From contig BGKB01000003.1 in NCBI GenBank assembly GCA_003116975.1, positions 620,001-684,000 of the forward strand: DNA of 64,000 nucleotides, read 5' to 3'. The position numbers and the translations under genes were made by a program. Under the pieces are notes generated by a model. That model did no database searches, had not been told where the DNA came from, and saw only the letters and a list, made by a program, of their open reading frames with translations. This DNA is from Aurantiochytrium sp. KH105 (lineage: Eukaryota; Sar; Bigyra; Thraustochytrida; Thraustochytriidae). The stretch's first letter is position 1; each line of letters opens with the position of its first letter. This document shows, in pieces, positions 1 through 12,200 of the stretch.

Positions 1-83
1 CTGCAGCTGTGGCTGCTGCTCCCACCGTGACGGGTCGACCTGAGGTGCACCGGAGTCGCGAACGTCCGCCTCGACGTCTGCAT
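1..83 (-). CDS. Possible 5' end of a leftward gene (partial)
   Basis: On the minus strand an ATG at position 83 opens a frame of 27 codons that runs off the left edge. It begins M-Q-T-S-R-R-T-F-A-T and is rich in Arg, Ser and Thr with no acidic residue, which is the composition of a mitochondrial presequence. The GC-rich stretch to its right (84-300) would then be its promoter and 5' leader. The fragment is too short to identify and could be chance. Confidence 0.2.
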   Translation of the reverse strand, partial: MQTSRRTFATPVHLRSTRHGGSSSHSC

Positions 84-1462
84 CGCTTCTGTCTCACAGT
101 TAGGCGAAGAAAACTGCGTCGCGGTGCTTGTGGCGGCCTTTCTCGGAGCTCACGTGACGGCTGGCCCGTGACACCGCTCTCCAAGAACGAAATTGGCCCC
201 TGTCGTAGACGGACAATCAATCGGCAGCGGTCAGACACGCCATCCCAGCACAGGAAGGAAGGAGGGAAGGAAGGAAGAGACCATGTAGTAGCCATGACGT
301 AACGGCATTTACGGGTTCTCGCCGGGATCCAGACATCACCCCGGGGAGCGGTGGCGGGGATTTTTGGGGGGGGGGGGGGGGGGGGAGCGGAAGCACTGGG
401 AAGCGAACGCTTTCCTACACGGTGCGAACGTGAGACATGCACCACCTAGACTCACGCACACTGGTCCTGCCTGGAGGGTTGCTAGCAGCAGAGCAAAGTA
501 AAAGGAACATCTGGGAATGCTTTAGCCAAGATTAAGGCTTGGCCAAGGAATCGAGGTCGTCCACAGGCTAGTCCTCGCATTTACTACTACGAGCCCGCAA
601 ATGACCTTTCAATAAATTTCTGTAGTTACAGCCTGGATGATCCATTGAAGGACATATGCTCTTTGTCACAGGCACTGTTGATTTGACTAAATGTGACCTT
701 TCTTGGTGAAGAATCCTATTCCGCACCCTCCTACAGAGAGGAAATATGAATACACGGCATGAGTAAGTCATGGCAACTAGGTCTCATGATGCTCCTCGTG
801 TGAACTCAAGTAGGGTTCATGACTTCGGTATCGCTAACCATCCCATACGCCAGTTCCGCACGCCAACAGATCACCAATTGACAACACGAAGTCACGACTT
901 CTGAAAGAAATGGAAACTTTCGTGGATGACCTGCCTCACATCAGGCCATGGTCTATCTCCTTTCCTGAGTCTTTGGTCGAAGACTTTGGTCGAAGTCTTG
1001 GGTCGAGAAAAGGAGAGAGAGAGAGATTGTCTCAAGACATGCATGTTTTTCCATGTCATCTAGCTTTCAAATCAAATTGATGTATTCGCTTCCGCAACGA
1101 GATGGAAGAAATGAATTTATTTTTACTCCGAGCAAATTAATCAATAAAATTCTTCGCGGCCTTCAGACCACAAGCGCCGCGCTTTGTGGTGACCTTACAC
1201 TCTCAGGCGCACTTCGTGACCACGAAATAGATCTTTTTTTGTAAAACGAGAGGCAGGTAAATCTAGCTATATAATCAAAGCGCAGCAACAGCAAAAGCAA
1301 AAGCATGGCAAGCAGGATGCTGCGCGCGCAGTGTATGTGTGTAAAAGTGTAACGTATGTGTCAACCAATAAAAAAAGAGTCCGAAAGGCTCTTCGTCTCC
1401 AATTTTTCTTCCTCCTTTCCCCTCTCCTCTCCTTTTATAAAGAACAAATAGAGACCTTCGCA
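84..1462. other. Intergenic region with simple repeats
   Basis: No convincing gene is seen here. The interval holds a GGAA-type run (about 252-275), an unbroken G20 tract at 366-385, a repeated TTTGGTCGAAG motif near 970-1005 and a GA run near 1012-1027. From about 480 on it is less GC-rich than the rest of the window. The right end is the 3' flank of the leftward B56-like gene. Confidence 0.6.
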
Positions 1463-3308
1463 TCAAGCAAAGTCGAGAAGCTTATCAAAAACCTGCTCGC
1501 AGAGCTCGCGAATGCTTGGTGACCAATGAGCGCGAGATGACCTGTACAGGGCCTCCCGCGCAGCCTTGTGCGTGGCTGGTGAAGTGGTGACAAAGTTCAG
1601 CATTACATGCGGTGCGTCCAAGACATCGAGCGCACGACGCACCTCCTGAGCGCTTTGAGACTGCAGCTGCGAGCACAACCGGCGAAAGAGCGCCGCCGAC
1701 GCGACAGGGCACCGCGCCAAGACCTCGTTGCTGCTCAGGTGCAAAAACGTATCCACCAGCTCCAGGTACATCATGCTTGCGCTTCCGCTCGGCCAGGCCC
1801 GCGTCATGCGAAGAATGACGCGCCCCGCCGTCTCCATGGGGCAGCGCTTGGTGAGCTCGGCCATGCAACTATTCAGGAGCGCCACCGCAACCCCGGGTAG
1901 ACCCACAGTGTGCAGCCGTCGGGCCTTGTTGAGCATTAACAAAAAGGTATCGGCAAGGCCTTCGCGCGAACATCCAGCCTTTGGCGTGCGAAGGACCTGG
2001 AGAAATGCCCGAAGCGCGGCACACAGCGCGCTCTGCGCGTACTCGGCGGCAGGAGAGAGCTTGGCCTCGTGAGGCAGGGTACTGGCCACACACTCGCTCA
2101 CGCAAGTGCGAATGGCCTCAACATACCGCGGGCCGCAATGTGGCACGTGCCGAAGCATCAGGGCGGCCGCCTCCATGGCTGGCAAGCTCCCGATTGGGTC
2201 TTCGGCGGCCCCGTGTTGGGGCTCGCTGGACGATGTCGATGCACTCGACATCATTTCGCGTCGTCGCGCATGCACAATGCGTGCGAGCTGCGTAATCACC
2301 TCGGTTGCGACGCGCCCGCTCAACGAGGCCGCGGACTCCGTGCCTTGCGCCAGTGCGGCGCTCAAACGCTTTCGCAAGCGTCTCATTGTCGTCTTGTAGT
2401 CCGTCCCGGGGTCTGTCGCGAGGCCTTGCTGGCTGTTCGTTTCATTTGTCTTGTCATACCTGCGAAAGGCGCCATCGTCGTTTCCTTTATTATTGTCTGG
2501 GTCGAGATCAGGGTCCGAGTCCGAATCCGAGTCCGAGTCGGCATGGCTTTCGATGAGAATGGTGGCGCCGTCGGGCTCGCCAAAGCATGAGATCCGGCGT
2601 CCAAAGGGATGGACAAAGGCGCGTACAACCTCCTCGAGCGCAAGCTTGGTTCGCGCCTCCTCTGCAACTTGGCCAAGGAGGGCCACGCCCGCGGCCGCCT
2701 CGACTTCGACCTTGACCTCGACCTCAACGTCGAGGCTGCGCTCTCTTTCTTTGGTACCTTCGATTGCAGGGTTTGGGGCGGCAGCGGTGCCGCTGCCGTA
2801 GGAGTTTTGCGAGGGTGCGGACCGGGGTGCGCTCTTGCGCGCCTTCCTGCCGGAGCCGCTGGCGCTCAGGATGCCAGCGCCGCCGCTGCCGCCCGCGAGG
2901 AGGCCTGGGCTCTTGGTCCTGCCGGCCTTGGACTTGCGCTTGGTCCCTGCCCCGCTCCACATGAGCCCGTGGATGACGGCAGCGACCTCTTCGACCGAAG
3001 CTGCGTCGGCGGCGTCCTCCGCACGGTGCAGCAGGCCATCCTTGTCCGCGCCGCACGCGCAGGTAGCGCCCACGAGCTGCACGCGCACGGCGTCGCCCAC
3101 GCGGGTCCGCGCCAGTCTGCCGCCGCCGTTCGGGCCCATGCCCATGCCCATGCTCATGCCCAGGCCCAGGCCCAGGGCGCCATGGCCCTGCGCGGCCTTG
3201 AGTCTGCGCCGCCGCTGCTGCTGCTGCCGCCGCTGCCGCTTCCTGCGCGCCTGCTTCCGCGGCGCGGCGCCCTCCTGCTCCTGCCGCTGCTCCTTGGCCT
3301 CGCGCTGC

Positions 3309-3344
<36 letters not shown>

Positions 3345-4300
3345 ACGCGCTGCTTGGCGCCGCCCTCGCCGCCATGCCGCTGCCGCTGCGCGAGCCCGAG
3401 GTCGAGGTCGAGGTCGAGGTCGCGGTTGGCGGCGTCGCGGTTGGCGGCGTCGCGGTTGGCGGCGTCGAGCTTGGCGGCGTCGAGCTTGGCGGCGTCGAGC
3501 TTGGCGCCGCGCGCGGCATGGGCCTCGCGCTGTTGAGGTTGTTGTTGCTGCTGGAGCTGCTGCTGTTGGTGCTGGTGCTGCTGGTGCTGCTTGGCGCCGC
3601 GCGAGGGGCGCTGCGGCAGCGGCTCGCGCTCGAGGCGCAGCAGCGAGAGCGCCACGGCGAAGCGCCTCGGGCGCGCGTCCGAGGGGCCCTGGCCCGGGCC
3701 CGGGCTCGGAGCGAGGCTGCTGGCGCCGGCGGGGTGAGCTTGCACGGGATGCTGGAGGGGCTGAGGATGGCGCTGCTGTTGTTCTTGTTGTTGTTGCTGC
3801 TGCTGCTGCGGCTGCTGAGGACGCGGGCGGAGAGCGTGGCTGCCGTGGCCGCCGAGCACGAGGAGACCCTCCGAGAGCGAGAGCGCGCGCTTGCGGCGGC
3901 CGTGAGGGCCGTGGCCCGAGTGCGCGCGCTTCAGGTGGCCCGTCGAGACGGCGGGCGTCGGTTCGCAGCGCGCAGGCGGCCCGTCATGGCTCTCCATGCA
4001 CTGCTTCTGCTTCTGCTGTTGCGGTCGTTCCTCCGTGGGCTGCTGCGGCTGCGGCGGCGGCTGCTGCTGCGGCTGCGACAGCCGCGGGGCGTCGCCGGCC
4101 TCTGCCTCGAGCTGCCGCTGCAGCAGCTGCTGCTGCTGCTGCAGCTGCCGCAGGCTCGCCGCGGACAAGCTGCGCGCGCGAGGTCTCGCCGCCGGTCTCG
4201 GCCGCCACAGCCTGCGCCTTCGCGGGCCCAGGGTCCCGAGCCCGCCGGATGCCGCCGCGGCGACCTCCTCCGCGCGCGGGTCCGCCACGCACGTCTCCAT
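1463..4300 (-). CDS. PolyQ protein with divergent PP2A B56-like C-terminal domain
   Basis: The protein is 945 aa. Roughly the first 600 residues are low complexity: polyQ tracts coded by CAG, Arg/Lys-rich stretches that could act as nuclear signals, and short tandem repeats of KLDAA and NRDAA followed by a DL run (about nt 3400-3510). The last 300 residues (nt 1463-2320) resemble the helical-repeat core of the B56 (B') regulatory subunit of protein phosphatase 2A. B56-like features are a 'TRAWPSGSASMMYLEL' segment matching the family's 'KYWPKTHSPKEVMFLNEL', an 'LFRRLCSQLQS' helix matching 'LFRQLAKCVSS', and 'LYRSSRAHWSPSIREL' matching 'LYRNSKTHWNKTIHGL'. The domain is shorter than the usual 400 residues or so, so middle repeats seem lost. 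If functional it would recruit PP2A to substrates, probably in the nucleus. The B56 call rests on recalled motifs, not on a search. Confidence 0.7.
3130..4165 (-). repeat. CAG/CTG-rich and other short tandem repeats inside the B56-like gene
   Basis: Stretches of (CTG)n on the plus strand, coding polyQ on the minus strand, lie at about 3310-3345, 3540-3590, 3780-3810 and 4040-4150. A GGCGTCG[CG][GA][GC]TT-type 15-bp tandem array lies at about 3427-3505 and codes the KLDAA/NRDAA repeats. A GAGGTC run (about 3397-3422) codes the DL run. Such tracts are prone to length change. Confidence 0.85.
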
Positions 4301-4890
4301 GCCGAGCGCGCCAGCCCTGCCCTGCCCTGCGCTGCCCTGCGCTGCGCTGCCCTGCGCCGCGCCGCGCTGCTGCTGCTGCGCCGCTGCTCCTCGCGCCGAG
4401 CTCGCGCCGCGTTTGCTGTTCTGCCGCGGCCCGGCGCTCTCTGCTGCTTGTCTCCTTCTCGCTTTCTTTCTTTCTCCTGCCCCTTCTCCCTGCTCTCTCG
4501 TCTCTCTCTCTTCAGCGGCAGACGCGCCATGCCGCGCCCGCGGCTCTGGCCGCCCGCGCTGGCCCGCGCTCCCGAGCCGCGGCGCGAGGCGGCGGCGGGG
4601 CAGCAGGCGGGCGGGCAGCGCGCGCAGGGCAGGGCGGACCCCGGCGGAGCGGACTCCGAACGAGCGGAGCGGAGCGGAGCGGAGAGGGCAGGGCAGGGCA
4701 GGGCGGCGCCAAGAATGCGGAGTCCCCCCTCCCCCCAGGTAGAGAGGGAGAGAGAGGGCGCGCTTTGCTAACTACGATGGCGCAGTCGCTCGCTCGCTTG
4801 CCGCGAGGCGAGGCGAGGCGAGGCGAGGCGAGGAGAGGAGACTGCGGCGCGGATGGAGACGAGACGCCCGCCTCGCCTGCGTCGCGGGGC

Positions 4891-4935
4891 CAGAGCTGGA
4901 GCTGGAGCTGGAGCTGGAGCTGGAGCTGGAGCTGG
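4891..4935. repeat. (GAGCTG)n microsatellite
   Basis: About seven tandem copies of the hexamer GAGCTG lie in the divergent promoter region. On the opposite strand they read as a Leu-Gln repeat, which explains a spurious open frame. Confidence 0.9.
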
Positions 4936-5844
4936 GCGGAGCCCGCGAGGGGGCCTCGCCGCGCGCCCTCCGAGCGGCACAACAGAAGAACCTCGGGCGG
5001 CGAGCGGCTGCATAGCGCTCGCTCACGCGCAGGCAGGCAGGAGCAAGCAAGCAACAACTCGGCGAGCCTCGCGACGTCTTCGGTGCCGGTGAAGCAAGCC
5101 ACAGCCACGCTCGCACGGCGGGAGGCCAGGCGCGCCGGCGGCCGGCGAAGGCGGTGGAGCCACCCTCGCGCGCGCTCACTTGCTCGCTCGCTCGCTCGAG
5201 CAGGGCCTCGCGGGCGGACGCCGGTGCGGCCCGCGTCTGGGCTCGACCGCCAGTATAGGAGGCCAGGCGGCCGACAGTCGTTCTCGTCTGCGGAACGCAG
5301 ATCCGGGACGGGCAGAGAAACAAGGTGTGCGCGATGGTGGCGAGAACGCGAGATGGACGACCAGGAAAAAAAAAAATGAGGGCCTCGCCCGAAAAGCGTT
5401 GCGCAGCGTGGCGCAGTGCAGCGCGCACGGAGGAATCACCGGATACTACCCGTCATTCTGCAGCGGCCACCAGGGTTGGTGGACGGACAGCTTGCAAGCG
5501 AGGCGAAGCCATGGCCGCACGAAATGTACGAGCAATCAAGGACAAACGATATCCCGCGAGGTAGAGAGAGAGAGAAGGCACCGTCCCGCCTCTTTCCCCC
5601 CCGCTGGCAGGCCTTGCTACTGGCCAAATGCAGCAGAGGGTCGAAAACGATCCGTTTCTCCCAACCAAGGAAGGACCTGGGCGGTGACCGTAGCGGTGTC
5701 AGTCGGTGGAAGGAAGGAAGAAAGAAAGGGGAAAAAGGGGAAAAGGGAGCAGAAGACTTGGACTTGAAACTCTTTTTGAGCGTTGAACCTCGCGTCTCCC
5801 GGAGTGCGCTTGCTTCTCTGCTTTGTTACCAAAAGTATCGAGAG

Positions 5845-5876
5845 GTTAGCTAGCTAGCTAGCTAGCTAGCTAGCTG
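5845..5876. repeat. (TAGC)n microsatellite
   Basis: About seven copies of the self-complementary tetramer TAGC/GCTA. A shorter run of the same repeat recurs at about 35260-35275 upstream of the PAN-repeat gene. Confidence 0.9.
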
Positions 5877-6638
5877 GCCTCTTGCGGTGACTTGCGCCAC
5901 TGCACCGCGCATCGCGCACCGCGCACACACCCACCCACCTGTGCTTCCTTATATTGCTCCAAGCGGTCAAGCAAGCTGCTAGGCGAAACTTGCTCGTTGC
6001 TTGAGTTTTGACCAGGCAGGCAGGCAGTCAGTCAGTCAGTCAGTAAGTAAGTAAGTCAGGCAGTCAGTTGATCAGCGGGGAGAGACGGCGTGGCGAACCA
6101 TCCAGCTTCTCTCTCCTCTTTACTCCCCTTCCTCTGCACAACCAAGACACAAGACGAGTAATACTCAGTCGTTGGCCTTGAGAGCTCGCGGCCAGAGCGC
6201 TGCGCGCGCGCCGCCGCCGCCCTTCGAGTGCCGCGACTTCGCGGTGCCTTCCTTGCGCGTCGTCGCACAACACTCACGCCGTAACCCGGCGAGACATCCC
6301 GGGCACGTCGCGCTCGAACGGAAAAGACCTCGACCTCGTCGCCAGCGGCGAAACGAAAAATTTAGCAGCAGCGGCGAGGTCGAGCGAGCACACACGCACG
6401 CAAGCACGCACCCAAGCACGCACACCTTCGAGGAGTCGTCTAGCCGCTTACGCTGTTGTTGCGGCCCCGGCTGCTGCCGCTGCGCGCAGACTGTCCGTGC
6501 ATGTGCTCTGCTCGCAAAGGCTTGTTGATCGTATCGCACGCACGCACTTTTCTCTACATAATTCAGCCGCTCTGATCCTGCCAGCAAGCGCTTTCTAAAG
6601 CATTGCCTTGGCAATCACACGAAGCCATTTCCGCAAGC

Positions 6639-7790
6639 ATGCCTTCTTCTTCTTCTTTGCATCTGTCGCGACAATGGCGCAGTAGGAGCAGTACCGGCAC
6701 TAGCAACAGGACAAACACTGGCAAGAATGGCTCGACATCCCGTCTCGCCGCACGCATGCGCTCTTTCCGCAAAGCGAGGTCCCAGACACGACGCGTCTTC
6801 AGAAAGGCCTTTGCCGGCCTCACTCTCTTCGCTCTTCTCTGCGGCGTGCTTGCTCTCTGGCACGAGGCAGGCTCGAACACCCTCGAAGCTGATGTCAGTC
6901 TTCTCGAGCTCGGGAGGCGACATCTCGCCTCGGCCGGAACCGAGTGCAGCAATAGCGAGACTGGCACTACCGGAAAGGTATTCCTCAACCTCTTTATCAT
7001 CCTTTACGCCTTCCTCGCCCTCGCCATTGTCTGCGACACCTTCTTCGAACCCTCTCTCGAGCAGATCAGCGAGAAGCTCGAACTCAGTGAGGATGTAGCG
7101 GGTGCGACTTTCATGGCCGCCGGCTCTTCGGCACCAGAGCTCTTCACCTCCATCGCGGACACCTTTGGCAGCCAGAACTCCATCGGCGTCGGCACCATTG
7201 TGGGTAGTGCTCTCTTCAACATCCTCATCATTGTCGCCATGAGCGCCGCCGTCACGCCCAAGCCCATCAAGCTCGACTGGCGACCGGTGGTGCGAGATGT
7301 GTCTTGGTACGTTGCGGCCATTGGCATCTTTGTCCTCTTCATCATCAACGACACAGGCGTGTGCACTTACGTGGACGATGGGAATACCATCATCATCCAC
7401 AATGCCACTTGCGGCGAGCTTGAAACCGATTGCTCTTACAACTACACTCATACCAACGGCACGGACGTGTCTGTCAGCATGGCAGACAACACGCTCACGT
7501 GCGACGTCGGCCTCGTCTACTCCTTTGAAGGGGCCATTCTCGTTCTGACCTACTGCGGGTACATTCTCTTTATGGTCTTCAACTCTTCCATTCTTGGCCG
7601 CTGCTCCAAGAATGAAATCAAAGTGCACGACATTAGCCACTCTGCACAGGGAAACCAGCAAGGGGGCGTACAGAACCCCAAAGCCAATAACGGAGCCAAC
7701 AACGACGACGACGACGACGACAACAATAACAACAAAGTCGACGGCGGCCAAGACGGAGGCGAAGGCGAAGGCGAGGGGGGCGACAAGGGC

Positions 7791-7821
<31 letters not shown>

Positions 7822-8420
7822 GCCCCTGGTGGGAGGTTCCTGACTCCTTGTCAGGGAAGATCTACTTCTTCATCTCCTTTCCTCTCGTCGCTGTGCTACA
7901 CTTGACCATTCCGGACTGCTCCAATGAGGATGGCCGCTTTCACCGTTGGTTTATTTCAACATTTGTCATGTCCATCGTGTGGATCGGGGCCGCTTGCCAG
8001 CTTGCGGTCATTCTCGCCAGCGAGATTGGTTGCATCGTCGGCCTCAATGCCATCGTCATGGGCCTCATCCTTCTCGCTGCCGGAACCTCGGTCCCAGATA
8101 TGATCGCTTCCATGATTGTTGCCAAACAGGGGCATGCCGACATGGCCATCGCAAATGCCGTCGGCTCCAATGTATTCGACATCCTGCTCGGGCTCGGGCT
8201 GCCGTGGGCATTTGCCGAGGTGGTTCGCGGAAACCCCGTCATCGTCGATCGAGGAAACCTCAAGATTGACATTGTTGTGCTTGTCATTACTGTCATTCTC
8301 TACATTTCAACACTCATTCTCAACCGTTGGACCATGGAAAAGAGGATTGGCGTTGTCTTCGTTTTCATCTATTTTGGATACATCGTTTACGCCATCCTCG
8401 TTGAGGCCAAGCGAGCATAG
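6639..8420 (+). CDS. K+-dependent Na+/Ca2+ exchanger (NCKX, SLC24-like)
   Basis: This membrane antiporter would export Ca2+ in exchange for Na+, with K+ co-transport, at the plasma membrane or an organelle membrane. The protein is 593 aa from the ATG at 6639; the frame is open slightly further upstream but only through a TTG. Both signature alpha repeats are present: alpha-1 with 'MAAGSSAPELFTS' followed by 'GTIVGSALFNIL' (nt 7110-7235) and alpha-2 with 'AAGTSVPDMIAS' followed by 'NAVGSNVFDILLGLG' (nt 8078-8202). An N-terminal hydrophobic segment (nt 6800-6860) may be a signal anchor. Between the two halves lies a hydrophilic cytoplasmic loop with Asn, Asp and Gly runs (nt 7620-7830). Several potential N-glycosylation sites sit in a lumenal loop (nt 7395-7460). 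The membrane topology and conserved repeats make this a secure call. Confidence 0.95.
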
Positions 8421-9223
8421 ACAAATGCACGTATCACACCTCAGATTACTTTATAGACACGTGCGCAAGGCAGAATGGACTCTTGTGGCAAAGCCAGGTG
8501 TTGCCTCTTGGCTAAAGGACAGACAGTGCTTACAGCCCCTTTCATTTCTTTCAAGAAAAAAGAAATGAAAAGAAAAGAAAGGGGTCCATGGCTGTAGGTA
8601 TAGATAGTACTACATGACATCAGGGGGCACAACACACCCGTCCATTTTGACACCAGCAGCACCGAGACGAACGCTGCGCTGCATTCTACATACCACTCTT
8701 GACCTCCATGCATGGATGGAGCCGCCATCGATGAAATCCTTCTTCTCCCTCTTCTTCTTTTCTTTTCTTTCCCTTTTTGTAACGAGATGTTTAAAGAAAG
8801 TGACGAACACTGCTGGATTGCTGTGCCATCTCCCGCCCATGCAATGGACAAGAGGAGCTTGTAGCATCTGTCCATCTTATTACAATTTGGCTCGCTTCCT
8901 GGCATGGGGAGCAAGAATCCGTAGTACGTAAACTAGTTCTGAACAAGGCCATTGGAATTTAAGATTGGAGTCAAAAACTAGTTTTCACACTATCGTGTGC
9001 AAACACGCGACGAGGAAAGATCAAGCAAGACCAACGTTAGCAGAGCCGCGTCGCGCCCGCACGCCCGCCCGCGCGCGCTCACGGACGCGCGCCCCTGCCG
9101 GACGGAGCCAAGGCGCGCGAGAGCCGCCGCCACCGACGCGCGCGCCTGCCACTGCCTTCGCCTTTTCCCCTTCCTGCCTCCCTGACAGGCGTGCGAGCGC
9201 GCGGGGCGGACCCGGTCGGCGGC
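8421..9223. other. Intergenic region between exchanger and chromatin reader
   Basis: The gap is 0.8 kb. The left half is moderately AT-rich with A/G-rich runs (8550-8582) and a T/C-rich stretch (8740-8780). The right half (about 9050-9220) is very GC-rich with GCGC runs and is probably the promoter and leader of the downstream gene. No gene is seen. Confidence 0.6.
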
Positions 9224-12200
9224 ATGACAAGGGCTACACGCCGCCGCGCCTCTGGTGCCGCGGCGGCGGCCGCGTCCGCCACGCCCGCGCGCCGTGGCCA
9301 TAGCCGCGCACCCGCCGCCGCTGCCGAGCCCAAGCTCTCCATCGGGGACCAAGTCTTTGCCAAAGATAGGTTCGACAATTGGCAGACGGGTGTCGTCGTC
9401 GAGGCGAGGCCCTCCGACGACCCGTCCTTCAAGCCCGTGCACCACGAGGCCATGCGCCGCCAGGTCGCACGTAAGCGCACCGCCGGCCTTAAGCTCGAAG
9501 GTTCTGACCGCATCGCTAGCGACGACGCCCATCTATCGTCTTCTTCTGCCGCTGCGCGCACTGAAGCGGCACTGCTCGACGCCAAAAGTACCAATGAAAA
9601 TGCAGCAGCGGCAGCGGCAGCTGTGCATCTTGGTTCTTGGGTTCTCGTCAGCACCGGGGGCAGTGCGCCCGAATGGCTTCTCTACGCCTCCAGAGGCCCC
9701 GTCTGCGTGGCAGAGCTCGGCATTCCTTGCATTTGTGAGCGGCACGCGGACGCGGACTCAGACGCCGGCGCCGACGTCAATGTGGGTCGTGCCTCACGCA
9801 AGAGACAACGGGCCGCCCCACGCCGGACGACCCCGGCTCGGAAGGCCGCGTCTGCAAACCGCACGCCTGCGCAACAGTCCCGCCCCCGCAAGCGACGCCG
9901 TGCTACACCCCAAGCAGGTGCATACAAGGAAGCGGATGATGACGAGGACGATGATGAAAACTTTGTTTACAATGATAACCAGTCGTCAGCGGAAGAGTAT
10001 GAGGAGGAAGACGAAGAAGACGACGATGACGATGATGATGACGACGACGGCGACGATAATGATGATGACGACGATGATGACGAAGCTGTCGTTGACAACG
10101 ATATTGACGACGAGGATGCAAATGCAGACGCAAACGCAGATGCGGAGGAGGAACATGACACAATCGGGAAAACCCGCTCACGCGGACGAACGCGTCAATC
10201 AAGTCAAAACGAGTCAGTGCAACAAAGCGCGCAAGCAAAGAGGCCTCGCGAGGCTCAGAATGTCGCAGCGCAAGATCAAGAAGAGAACGGCCGCAGCAGC
10301 GAAAACGCAACGACAAGCGAGGGGAAAACCGACGCGAATGGTCACTCGCGGGACCATGCAAACGAAAACGGACCTCAGACTCCATCCATGAGCGATCAGG
10401 AGGACAACACCTCCGGCCGAAGAACGAGGCACTCTGCGCGAAGGACCCGCGCAGACTCCTCCGCCAAGGATGGTCCCCGCGAAGGTGAAAAGTCATCTTC
10501 CAAAGAAGATTCGAAAGATGAAGAAAACGTTCCTCGAGACTCAAGTCTCATGATTGACGGCCACTTCTCCTTCAATCACGACAAGCTCAATCTTACTTCC
10601 TTGAAGGACTACGATGAGGCGCGTGACGGCGAAGTCACGCCGCAACATATTGAAGACCTTCGGTATCGTCTCCATTTACCCATGGCAGACGTCTTCCGGG
10701 AGGCCTTTTTGGAAGGCGGGCAGGTGAATGCCGCCTATTGCTGGATGAAGCTTCATCATCTGCACCGACCCTCCATTCAAGATGCTGGCACGCGCCTCAA
10801 GCAGTGGTATGTCACGCACAAAGACCGCGAAGCACCAGAAGGACCCCCGCCAAACTTCGGCGAGCGCATGCGTGATCGACGCGCCGCATCGCAGGGCATC
10901 ACACCACCTCCGTCGAAAAATAGACGCCGCGATCGTGAGCGAGAACGCAAGCTCAAGCGTAAGCGCGACCGCGAAAGGGATAGAACGCGCGATCGAAAAG
11001 CCGAACGAGAGCGCCGCCGCGAACGCAATGCTGCGGGCATTCGCATGAACGATCTCGTGCCGGACCTTCCCCTCGGTGTCAAGCTCGTTGGCTCGAAATG
11101 GGAGGCCAGCGTGCATCTTGCGCCCAATGTGGCGCGTACCTTTGTTGTGGGAAGCTACGCTCTCAGTGACGACGCTTGCAAAGCCCTCGAGCTTGCTCGC
11201 AAGGCCATCTCTGAGCACCGTGCGCAAATGGCTGTTGAACGCAAAATCACACTTCAAGAGATGGAACGCTCTGGCATTGCCTCACAGTGCGCTGTATGCC
11301 ACGAGCACATTGATACTTCCGCCTCTTCTGCGCCCCAATCTGATGGCCCTGTGCATTCAGATGTCGCCATGCCTCCATCTGCAACTTCCGCCACCCCCCA
11401 GGAGCAGACAACGTCCACGCCAGTATCATCTCTCCCTGCTAGCGCTGATGCAAGCGCAGATGCAAATGTCGTTGCGATGGAGGTTGATGGAGTCAAGAGT
11501 GAGGCCAATGCCGACGCCATGGAGATCGATGGTGCCACACCTGCCCCTGCTTCTGTCCCTGATCCTGCTCCTGCTCCTGCTCCGGTTGAGCTATCCGGTA
11601 TCGCCAATGGTCATAAGCCGGAAGAGACGTCAAGCGCCGTCGTCCCTCCAGCACAATCGATCGAGGCGCCGCTGGCTTCGCAAGAAAATGACCCAAGCGG
11701 TGAAGGACCCAAACCTGAGGCGTCTCCGTCCACAACAACTGCAGCCCTCACAACCGCTCCGACGAGTTCTCCTCCCGCGGTTAAGACATGGCAAGGATGT
11801 GACTTGTGCACCCGCAAGTACCATGTACCAGCTTGCCTTGACCGGCAGTTTGAATCAGATGAAATGGCGCCTCGTGATCCAAACTGTGAAACCTGCTCAG
11901 CCTGTCTCAAGCTCCTTCTCCAGTTGGCGACCGAAGCTGCTCGCTCGATTGTCCCATCCGGGGGCGGAGGCCGGCGCGCCTCCCGCCGACGGGCCGACTT
12001 TGACGCCGCAGACGACAGCAAGAGCGCCGTACTTGGGGCGTCCCCAGCTTCTCGCCGGCCCGAGTCAGACCGCCCGTCATTTGGGTTTCCCGTGTCCAAG
12101 GGTTTTATCAAAATGCCCACCGCGCCGCGGCCCAAGAACAAAGTACTTCGTCGCCGCGATGGTGTCGACCTTGCCTCGCGCTCGCAGTGGCTTTGCGAGG

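Larger units (their letters stand above)
4301..6638. other. Long divergent intergenic region (bidirectional promoter/leader)
   Basis: This 2.3-kb gap separates the leftward B56-like gene from the rightward exchanger. It is GC-rich and packed with simple repeats: CTGCC/CTGCG runs (4317-4365), GGAGC runs (4660-4690), GCGAG runs (4800-4840), a (GAGCTG)n array (4891-4935), TAGC runs (5847-5876) and CAGT/AAGT runs (6017-6065). Open frames on both strands are explained by this composition and show no recognisable protein. I see no gene here. Confidence 0.65.

Noticed and set aside
2609-4771. Long plus-strand open frame (about 720 codons) antisense to the polyQ gene
   Set aside because: It is Leu/Ala/Arg low complexity produced by CAG/CTG and GC-rich repeats on the opposite strand. 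No domain is visible, and the minus-strand frame has B56-like motifs.
6615-7751. Minus-strand frame over the NCKX gene
   Set aside because: It is the complement of a conserved exchanger frame, with no domain of its own.
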